Of a stretch of 64,000 bases of DNA, positions 55,291 through 64,000 are shown in pieces. Both the position numbers and the translations under genes were made by a program. Source of the stretch: Gnetum montanum (taxonomy: Eukaryota > Streptophyta > Gnetopsida > Gnetales > Gnetaceae); NCBI GenBank assembly GCA_015680685.1, contig MNCI01022727.1:1499-65498 (forward strand). Direction: 5' to 3'. Every line of letters begins with the position of its first letter. The first letter of the stretch is position 1. Below the pieces are notes generated by a model. That model saw only the letters and a list, made by a program, of their open reading frames with translations, was not told the DNA's origin and did no database searches.

Positions 55291-56890
55291 AAGAGCAAGT
55301 TCATCATCAACTCTTTGATAATGAAAATGATGATGCTAATTGGGAGGAGTTAAAGATCTCTGAAAATTTCAAACAAGAGCCCCTAGAGTTGAAAGCTCTA
55401 CCTATTAGCCTAGAATATGCATTCTTGAAAAATGGCAAGATAGTCATACTTAATGCCAAACTTGCTCCAAAGAAAAAAGTAAAACTATTAAAAGTGATCA
55501 ATAGATGGCCAAAATTATTTACTTTATCATATCCTAAACTTACTAGAATTGATCCATAGATATGCTAGCACCAGATTTATACTCATCTATCCATGAAACC
55601 AAGAAGGTAACCATAATAGCGGTTGAATCCAAAATTAAAGTAAATCATCAAAGAGAAGATTAAGTAATGCCTAAAGGCAAGGTTCATCTATCCCAATGCA
55701 GATAGCAAGTGGGTTAGCTCACTTGTGATAGTACCAAAGAGAGATGGCAAATAGCAGGTTTGTATTGACTTCAAGCTGTTAAACATGGTAACATTCAATG
55801 ACCATTTTTTTTGTTGCCATTCATTAATCAGGTGTTGGACACCATATCTAGGAATTTCTATTATATTTTTTTGGATGGTTATAGTGGCAATAACCAAATC
55901 CAAATTGCACCAGAAGACCAAGCCAAGATAACATTCATGAATCTCTAGCGAACCTTTACATATTACAAGATGCCTTTTGGTCTATGCAATGATCTTGCCA
56001 CTTTTTTAACACTTGGTCTTAAGCATCTTTCAATAGAAAATCAGTAGTAGAGTGGAAGTATTTATGGATGACTTCTCCACTTATGGTACTACATTCAAGC
56101 AAGCCTAGGACCACCTTAAGTAAGTACTAAAAAGATGTGTGGAAACAAAGCTCAACTTCCAAAAGAGCTATCTCATGGTCTAAATGGACATTGTTTTGGG
56201 GCACAAAATTTTGTAGGAAGGGATCGAGGTAGACCCTAACAAGATAAGGGTCATCCAAGGAATCACTTGTCAATAAGAAACTGTTAAAGATATTTAGTCA
56301 TTTCTTAAACATAGTGGTTATTACCGATGATTCATAGAGAATTTCTCTAACATCACAAAATCATTACTCAAGTTGAAAAAGAAAGATGCTCCATTCATTT
56401 GGATCAAGGAATGAAAAAAGGCATTCTAAAGCCTCAAGTAGAGGCTTGTAGAAACTCCAATTCAATGAGCACCTGACTGGTCTAGACTATTTAATATTAT
56501 GATAGATTCATCTAATTACACCTTGGGAGCTATGCTTACATATTTGGATGACTAAAAACATATATATTATATCCATTGCATAAGTCATAGCATTGTGGGT
56601 GCATAGCTCAATTACACCACTAGAGAGAAGGAACTGATGGTGGTGGTGTATGCTCTAGAAAATTTTAGGCATCATGTGCTTGAATATAAAGTGTTTATGC
56701 ACATTGATCATAGTACCACTTCCTAATGAACAAGCCAATAGTAAGCCCCCATGTCATACGGTGGCTTGTGATCTTGATCTTGTAGGAATTTAATCTCATA
56801 ATGATAGATCGAAAGGGGAATGAGAATGTGATCAATGAACATCTCTCTTGATTACAATGGGATGATAAAGAGGAGGAGAGATCACTCTCT
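55291..56890 (+). pseudogene. B reverse transcriptase / RNase H remnant
   Basis: The linker resumes as QVHHQLF and runs in frame to 55559. The reverse transcriptase is heavily damaged: ARFIYPNADSKWVSSLVIV, a frameshift near 55810, then MPFGLCN and VFMDDFSTYG with the Asp pair intact (56067-56072). RNase H is traceable from about 56480 through ASNY-like, REKELMVVVYALENFRHHVL and FLMNKPI blocks. This is the most degraded pol of the window, in line with B being the oldest element. Confidence 0.75.
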
Positions 56891-58298
56891 AATCAATTCC
56901 TAGATGAACTCTGCTTTGCCAGTGTAACTAATGAACAAATGTCCATAGAATCCAAATGGCATGATGGAATCCTCACTTACCTTCTCACTCAAGAAATGCT
57001 GCAAGATCTAGACTATAGAATGAAACAACAGTTTCTTTATTAGGCCAAGCACTTCATGAAAATCAATGGATGACTTTACAAGGTATATGCCGATGGCCTG
57101 GTTCATTGGTGTGTCGCTAATGAGAATCAATTACATGTTCTCCAGGATGCTCATGAATGCCATTATAGAGGCCACTATGTAGGAAGATGTATGGTCATAA
57201 AATCTTGATGGTAGGATACTATTGGCCCACAATCTTCAAGGATGCTCACTAGCTTGTTTGATCCTATGAGCATTGTCAACGTGATGGTGGGATGACTACA
57301 TGAATGGAGGGTCCTCAATAGTGGATTTAACCACTAGAACCCTTTGACATATGGGGTATATATTTCATGGGTTCCATCATACCCATGTTCAATGAAAAGG
57401 CCTATATTATCATAGCCATTAACTACTATACCAAATGTGCCAAAGTAGCAGCCATCGTGGATTGCACATCATCTACTGCTGCTCGATTTATATAATAGCA
57501 CATTGTAAATAGGTTTGGGATGCCATGTGCACTAATTTCTGATAATAGAACACACTTCATAGGCACCACGTTTTGGAAACTCATGCAATGCTTGGGGGTT
57601 GAACATAAATTAACAACACCCTATCACCCCCAAGCCAATGGTCAAGCAAAGATTACTAATAGGGATATCACAAAGATTCTAAGAAGAACTGTTAGCAAAT
57701 ATAGGAGAGATTAGAGCATGAAACTCAATGATGCCCTTTGGGCCTACCACTCAACATGGAAACTCCCTATTGATTAATCTTCCTATTATTTGATGTATAG
57801 AAAACTTCTAACGCTGCCAATTCAATCCAAGCTCTATACACTCTCAATAGCTTATGACCTAGATCTTCACCTAAGTTTGGCACAAAAAGAAAGATTGATC
57901 AACCTAAATGTGCTAGATGAAAATTTATTACTGGCCTTGTCCTTGAATGAAGTGCACAAGACATTCAAAAAATAATGACATGACCTAAGAATTAGAAGGA
58001 TCAAACTTCAACTTGGAGATAAGGTAGTCTATTGAAACCCCACACATGTTCCTCAAAAAACCAAATTCCAAACATTGTGGGAGGGGTCTTATATAATTGA
58101 TGAAACCTTTTCTTCTAGTGCCATGATCATATACAACCTAAAAGCCCAAAGGAAGTAGTTGGTCAAAATCCAATAGGTAAAGCCTTTTCATGAGCCCAAG
58201 TAAGCTAGTGCAACAAATACCTCAAAAGATGGATAACCATGCTTAATTTTTTGGATCTTCTCCTTTCATCTCAGTCATGAGGGAAATGGTAATCCATG
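56891..58298 (+). pseudogene. B integrase remnant
   Basis: The zinc-binding part is degraded (57120-57290). In the core the first catalytic Asp is Tyr (GIYFM, 57361-57363), the second is intact (ISDNR, 57541-57543) and the Glu is Lys (57649-57651). A clean open frame of 64 codons covers the second half (57520-57714). The C-terminal block resumes as LQLGDKVVY..NPTHVP and ends near 58298 with SHEGNGNPC. Confidence 0.8.
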
Positions 58299-59739
58299 CT
58301 AACCATATATATAGCTTCTTAGTTTTTCTATTTTTTTTACACATTTTTTTTTTGCAAATTGTTTATGTTACACCTTTTCATTTTAAAAGTTTTTCCTATT
58401 TTACACCATTTTTTACACCTTTGTTAATACATTTAAATATTTTTTGAATATTTTATACTTTCTTATATATTTTACTTTTTTTTAGTGTGATTTTGTAATT
58501 TCTGTTAATAAACATGCTTTGTGCCAACATGACACAGTGGTGATGTAGTTGTTTCTAATGGTGTTTTTGAGCTTAATGTTTATTGATTGCTAATGTCTAG
58601 TTTCTATTTTTGAATTTTGATGACTAATAACTAAGACAAGTTTCTATTTTCATGAAACAAGCAGTGAGTCCATGTCATCCACCCACCCAAACAATCTATG
58701 GTTTTCCTAGTTTTGGGAACATGGGGTCTCTTTTTCATTAATAAAACCTTAATGAACTTGTGACCTTGGTAGTCTTCAAGCTTGGAAAAGATTCAAAGGT
58801 TTGAAAAGGATGTGGCTTTAAAGGGATTCAATACTCTTTGTAACTCTCTATCATCTTGAGTGCAATTATGTTTTTTGTGGTTTTCTTACCATTTCATGTT
58901 GATAAATAATAGGAAGTTAACCAAAAAAACATGATGGAAATTCAAAGAAAACCCCTTAGATAAAATAAATGGGCTACAAGTGCTAGTTATGGAACTAAAA
59001 AGACATGTTATCCATGCTTGAAGGTCCCCTCTAACTAAGGCCCTATCTCATTTCCTACTTTTCTTTTCTTCTCAAATAAGAAATAGTGGTTGTCCATGGG
59101 AGCATTCTTGTATCACGAGGAGGTAGACTAGTCCTAGAGTGATGATTAAAAGTCATTGAAAGTGATTATTTTTGGTTTGGACTGAGGGTGGATTTTATTG
59201 GGTCATTTAATCATGATTCTCACAAGGGACTTTATGTGACCATGATTAGAACATCCATTCCATTCCCTCTCTCATCCATCAATGCTTTTCATAACTCACA
59301 TCACTACTGATTTTCATATTTTTATTTTATGTCTTAGTTTGATGTGTTAAAATTCCTAAATAGGTTCTTTGGGTTTGGTCCTTAACATTTTGTAGCCATT
59401 AATCAACTATGGGGCCCATAGACTCCTTATTTGAGGATATGCAAGGGCAAAAATGGCATGTGCTATTATGGGGAGGACCCACTTGCATATCTCATGGTTT
59501 GGATAGTTAAATTCTTTACCCTTACACATTGTCGTAATCAAACTATTTCATGCATCCCATTGTGCATTCAACTGTGTGCTCCTTAAGGCATTCTTCTTCA
59601 TCAAATATTGTTCTCTACTCATTCTTCAATTTTTTGAATATCATTCTAATGATTGCATCATGTTTTTAGCTTTTTCAGCTTCCATTTGACCCAAATTTTT
59701 CTCAAAAATTCCTTGTTTCTCACTACTTTGGGCAAAGTC
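58299..59739 (+). other. B untranslated region between integrase and the ORF3 promoter block
   Basis: This is AT-rich sequence collinear with the A-family 3' UTR. It contains the conserved block at 59455-59484. No open frame is supported. Confidence 0.6.
59455..59484 (+). promoter_or_regulatory. Conserved UTR block, B copy
   Basis: This is the B version of the block found in all five elements. The half ATGGGGAGGACCCACT is retained and the first half has a few changes. Confidence 0.5.
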
Positions 59740-59850
59740 AACAATGGTTAATAGTCAGGTCAACTAGGCCTAGTTGATATGATCGACCATGTTGACTTAG
59801 CATCATCGACTAGGCCTTGTTGACGCAGCTCAAAAATTCTATAAATACTA
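59740..59850 (+). promoter_or_regulatory. Internal promoter-like block ahead of B ORF3
   Basis: Repeated motifs GTCAACTAGGCC, GTTGACTTAG, GACTAGGCCTTGTTGACG and a TATA box (TATAAATA, 59840-59847) copy the layout of the B and C LTR U3 core. It lies about 450 bases upstream of the ORF3 ATG, far from either LTR. Promoter activity is inferred from sequence only. Confidence 0.5.
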
Positions 59851-59995
59851 TCCAAGACTTTGAAAATTTTGGTAGTTTGTGTTAAAACAAGAGGGGAGTT
59901 TTTGCAATTTTTCAGAGCCTAAAACCTTCCTGAGCCTGTAGCTTTCACATTGTTTGTCCAAATCACTCTGTTCTTCGATTTTGTAGCTACCAAAG

Positions 59996-60292
59996 GTAAG
60001 CTCTTAGTCATGTGGGCCATGAACCTTTTTGAAATTTTTTTTTCTAACTCCCTCAAAGTATTAATAAATAGAATAACATTAAACCATTAATTTTTGAGAG
60101 TTTAACCCTTCCAACAAACTCTGGTAAAGCTAAAATTAATTATTAATATTATAATAATAATAAAATAATATCAAAATAATCAACTAGCCATGATCACAAC
60201 TTAGCTAAGTGTAACTATCCAAAGAGATAAGGTATTATCAATGTTTCAAGTTACACATTAAGTACTAATCCTTGGTCATGTTGTGATTACAA
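59996..60292 (+). other. Intron-like segment before B ORF3 (acceptor mutated)
   Basis: The donor is AAG|GTAAG at 59995/59996. The segment is AT-rich. Its end aligns with the C acceptor but reads ACAA where C has ACAG, so the final G of the acceptor is lost. The leader exon upstream (GAGGGGAGTTTTTGCAATTT...) is conserved with C. Confidence 0.45.
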
Positions 60293-63100
60293 ATGACACC
60301 TAGACCAAAACATCCATAGGAAGGAGGACCATCACAACCAAAGGACAAATCACCTAGAACAAGAAGAGGCCAAGAAGAACAAGCTTAGGAGCAGATAGTA
60401 TAAGCTCATGGAATGGGACCTCTTTGGGAGGAGCCCAAAGTGAAATATATTCAACAAATTTCCAAAGAAGAGGTTGTGACTAAATAATCCCAAAGAGGAG
60501 AGGCACTAGGACTGATACCAATACTTGAGGTCACATTGACACAAACCTACCTAGATATGATCAGGCCTCACAATGTCCAATGCTTAGTTCTCCAAGAATT
60601 GAACTTTGAACCATTCTCAGAACATGCTTCACTAGAAGTCAAGACACAATTGCAAAGCTCTCCCATGTGGCCAATCATCACTTCTAGAATAGTAGAAAGG
60701 TAGGAGATACAATGAGAATCAATGACATCTAGGTGTCTTACTTAGCAGAAGTGATTGTGTAGGCTCTTGATTTGCTTGATTCTGGCACTCATTTGGCAAA
60801 AATATTAATGTAGCAAATCCCAAGGCCAAAAGGAAGTGGACCTACTGGTATTATGGCATTGACCATAAGGAGTTTGACATGCTCACACTAATAGAGTAAA
60901 TATACTTTAAGATAGTGGCCTACCACCTTAATCTAATGGTGATTCCTAGCAAGGTGATAGCCTTCTCTACCCATGCCTATGTTGCCCTAAGCAAAAACTT
61001 CTTGGTTAATATTCCACAATTTATCTATTTGAAGATAGAGAAGTGTTTCAAGGAGAATGAACATGAAAAAAAAACCCTATCATTTTCATGCTTATTCAAA
61101 AAACTTTGCAAAAGGTCAAGGATAGTCCACTATGCCAATGATACAATTTAACATACTTCCATCACCTCTTGATTTGAAATGATAAAAGATAAGACTCTTG
61201 CCATATCAAAAGAAGAGGAGAAACCACCACCACCTCCACCACCCAATCAAGAAATAATGTTGGAAGCCTATGAAGCGATTGAGCACTTGCACAAAATCTA
61301 AGAATAGATCTTGGGTGAGTGGGAGTAGCAAGCAGGAACTAGTGGTGGGGACCCATCTGTGTATCATCCTATAATGAGTCACCTCAAAAAAGTGGCTAGA
61401 ATGATAAGCTAAATAAGCTCAAAGAATGCTACTACTCATGAGGTTGAATCCTAGTGCTTGAGAAGTGATGGTGCCTCTCTCACAACAACAACAATTCCCA
61501 AAAATCTCTAGGAATGTCACTACCACTTTGATGTGGTTTGAGGTGGGAGAAGGGATAATTGTCTTAGTGATGTAGCACAAAGGGCAAGAGACAATAGTTG
61601 AAGTGGTTGCTGATAGAATCATTGAAGCATTAAATGCACATATGGTTCCTGTACTAGATGTGTCTACACTTAGAGATGTACAAATGTTTGTAGAGACTAT
61701 TAGTAGAAGACTAAGTACAACCCAACATGAAGAGTTACTAGATAGACTAGTGGCAATTGGGCAACCAATTTTGAAAATATTTGATTTTTTAGATAATATC
61801 ACCACAACCTAGTTGGAGCTGCTTGAACCAAAGGGCAAGTGCATCATTCTAGAAAGACAACTTGAAATGACTTAAGCACAAAACCAATGCTTGGCCATGG
61901 AAGTTGCTAAATTAAGAGCCCATCTTGTTGATATTGCACTCATCAACCCTACACTAATAAGGGATGAAGCTTTTCAATAGCTTTAAGATAGACTCAAACA
62001 AGTTGAGGCAAGAATGATGATGGTCATCTTTGACTAGTCTTTAGCCGAGGCCAAAACATATTTAGTTCAAAGGACTTGGTCCAGACACATCAAGAGAATG
62101 AGATGCTAATTATAGAAAATAATTGCCTATATAATGTTAATGTTTAGACATAACAAATGTAAGAATTTATCCATCAATAGTAGAAGTAGCTGGCTAGGAT
62201 GAACACTAAGTTTAGGAGATTGGAAGTAGAGAATAAAAATATCTTTATGAAGGAAGTTTGCACTTTATGTTATGCCAAAAATTTGTGATTGAAATTACCA
62301 CCTTGAAGAATGAGGCTCTTAAAGTTGAGAGAGTCAAAGATCACTATAGAGATTAGTTTGGCCTATAGAAAGAAGTAAATGAAAAACACATCTATATGGA
62401 TAAGGTAAAAGTTGATTAGGCCCTCCAGCAACTCCAATAATAAAGAGAGGTGTAACAACCTATCATTGATGGGATAGATGCCTACAATAAAGTAGAGATC
62501 TATATGAAGGGGTTGCAAATAGAAAATATGACTAAATACATGGAGCTTGAAAATATCCAATATGCAAACTTAGCGATGCTAACTGCCAAATGGTCATGGT
62601 CAGAGTTAGAAAAGTAGATGGCCAGCTCATATTTGTTGTACAAGGCAAAGTTCAAGCACCATAAGGAGACCAAGCAGAAGATTGAGACTACAAATGATGA
62701 ATTTGAAGTTCTCAGGGCAAGATTCACTAATCAAAGATCAATTGTTAATAACCTAACTAGAAGAATGAATGACTACTAAGAATTGCGAAAGAAAATAAGG
62801 GCATGCAACATCAAATGCAAATAATTTGCTACTTGGTTTCTCAATGTCAACCAGCTATTTCCAACAATGCCCTATTCTTGGGATGTGCCCATTTTAACCC
62901 ACATTGGTAAATTTGTGTGGACCATGCACGATCCCAAGAGTAAGGAGGAGAAGATGAAAGCATTGTTGGATACTTTCTATCTTCCACTAGAAGTCGTAGC
63001 AGTAGTCGAACAACCATAATAGCCTTAACCACCGCATGTGCCTGAAGTAAGAGAAGGTCCCTTAGAACCTTAGGAGCCTCCATTACCTAGGACCATTTGA
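60293..63100 (+). pseudogene. B ORF3 remnant (transposon-protein-like domain plus coiled coil)
   Basis: The start ATG at 60293 aligns with that of C, and the last stop (TGA 63098-63100) also aligns with C's. The N-terminal third contains SYLAEVIVQALDL and PSKVIAFSTHAYVALSK, then a block ending YLKIEKCFKENE and FKKLCKRSRIVHYANDT. This resembles the domain listed as putative plant transposon protein (PF20167), an assignment I hold loosely. The remainder is rich in E/K/L/Q heptad-like sequence (IIEALNAHMVPV, ETISRRLSTTQHEELLDRL), indicating a long coiled coil. No signal peptide or membrane segment is visible, so it is not a convincing env. Many stops and frameshifts. Confidence 0.6.
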
Positions 63101-63339
63101 ACTTCTCCATCATCTTCACTCCATTAGAGAAGAGTGTGTTTATCAAATTTTGTCCTGGTGTTCAATTTTGTAGTTCTAAATACCAAGAAATTTTAATGAT
63201 TGTATATTCATATACTCGAGCACTTACTATTTGTTTGTATTTGTTTATGTTATTATATGTTTATTTTCAGTCAATAATTCCATACCTTTTCAAATTTGTA
63301 AAGAACTAAAGGATGAGTTTTCATTTAGTCATGGAGGTA
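63101..63339 (+). other. B 3' UTR and polypurine tract
   Basis: This is short non-coding sequence ending in TCATGGAGGTA directly before the LTR. The same TCATGGGGGTA-type tract precedes the 3' LTR in the other copies, so it is the presumed plus-strand primer. Confidence 0.6.
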
Positions 63340-64000
63340 TGATGAACCATGGATTGGTTTTGTCGATTGGGCCCCATTGACTAGGCCCCATTAACTAGGC
63401 CTCATTGACTAAGCCCCATCGATGCATGATTTGATGCATTGACATGGCCTTGTTAATGTAGTGTCTATTTTGATCTATAAATACGTGCTCACTTGTCATG
63501 TTTATGACATGTCTTGTCATAGTTATAGCAGAGCTCTTGTAGTTTTATCATTTGAAAGTTAGAATATTTTTTGAGTGCTTATAATAGGAGTTAGAAATTG
63601 TACAGATTTTTACTTGAGCATTGATGTATGTGAGCACACTAGTATGAATGGCAATAAAGATGAGCCTTTTGATCAAACCTCGTAGCACTTGGAATAGATT
63701 AATGATTTATTTCTACATTTAATATTTTCATTAATTACATGATTAATTAATATAAGTAAGAATTTAATTAATTAACTAATTAAGCTAAATAGATTAAATA
63801 CACAAGTATGATCACTTCGAGCATAACATGCAACACTTGGTAGTCCTAGTAGTGCTTAACGCTTGGTAACCTAGGAGTGTTGTATGCATTCAAGATGTGT
63901 ATGAAAAGTGGGATAAGATGCTTATGTTAGGATAGTTAGTTATTAATTGGCAATTAGATTAGTTAAATTAGGTAATAAATTGAGTTTCAATTGATTATCA
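63340..64000 (+). repeat. B 3' LTR, first 661 bp
   Basis: The LTR starts TGATGAACCATGG, collinear with 18374. U3 holds four CCATTGACTAGGCC-like repeats (63355-63420) and an intact TATA box (63476-63483). It runs off the window before U5 ends. Confidence 0.9.
63605..63661 (+). terminator. Poly(A) signal hairpin, B 3' LTR
   Basis: The right arm AATAAAGAT (63653-63661) is intact. The left arm ATTTTTACT (63605-63613) has mismatches. Confidence 0.5.

Larger units (their letters stand above)
18374..64000 (+). mobile_element. Athila-like element B, split by element C, 3' LTR running off the window
   Basis: The 5' LTR, primer site, gag and protease lie at 18374-22626. Reverse transcriptase, integrase, ORF3 and the 3' LTR lie at 55291-64000. 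The interruption is element C. The protein frame reads continuously across the insertion (MDELE before, QVHHQLF after). With C removed, about 13 kb of B is visible. It is the outermost and so the oldest element of the nest, and its coding frames are the most decayed. The right target duplication lies outside the window. Confidence 0.9.

Noticed and set aside
1-64000. tRNA, rRNA or other structural RNA genes
   Set aside because: None recognised by eye. The tRNA-like matches are only the primer binding sites.

Overview
The window is nuclear DNA of a land plant, most likely a repeat-rich seed plant. It contains no intact gene. Almost everything I can identify is transposable-element sequence, mainly Ty3/gypsy LTR retrotransposons of the Athila type: their primer binding sites match the 3' end of tRNA-Asp, the reverse transcriptase box reads F-[I/M]-D-D-F-S, and the protease reads LLD(L/S)G. 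There is also a plant L1-type LINE with a zf-RVT tail. The species cannot be named from the sequence.

Layout. (1) 1-810: the 5' end of a minus-strand LTR element with an initiator-Met primer site. (2) About 1011-14270: a decayed plus-strand LINE. Its reverse transcriptase is missing, an Athila-like LTR fragment sits at that place (2870-~3235), and a complete Athila-like element, A1 (3947-14020, target duplication gacac), is inserted in it. The LINE reading frame resumes exactly after A1. (3) 14271-18373: non-element sequence with a ~400-bp complex tandem repeat, a perfect 4 x 45-bp repeat and an 80-bp repeat. (4) 18374 to beyond the window: element B, split by element C (22627-55290, degenerate target duplication). 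C is itself split by A2 (25312-35116, plus strand, duplication atggg) and A3 (40385-50203, minus strand, duplication gaact). The order of arrival is therefore B, then C, then A2 and A3.

Gene content. Each element carries the remains of gag, protease, reverse transcriptase/RNase H and integrase, in that order. All are broken by stops and frameshifts. The reverse transcriptase DD pair survives in all five copies, but no copy keeps the full integrase D-D-E triad. B and C also carry a third reading frame (ORF3, about 930-965 codons) between integrase and the 3' LTR. It has a possible plant-transposon-protein domain and a long coiled coil.

The most interesting structure is ahead of ORF3 in B and C: a promoter-like block that resembles the LTR's own U3 core, then a conserved leader exon, then an intron whose AG acceptor directly abuts the ORF3 ATG. 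Family A (A2 and A3) keeps the acceptor and ATG but only a stub of ORF3. Other signals worth checking are a 9-bp inverted repeat around the AATAAA poly(A) signal in every LTR that spans the site, GATATC palindrome arrays in family A U3 regions, and a ~30-bp conserved block in the UTR after integrase in all five elements. Three single-N positions and a 969-bp gap mark assembly problems.
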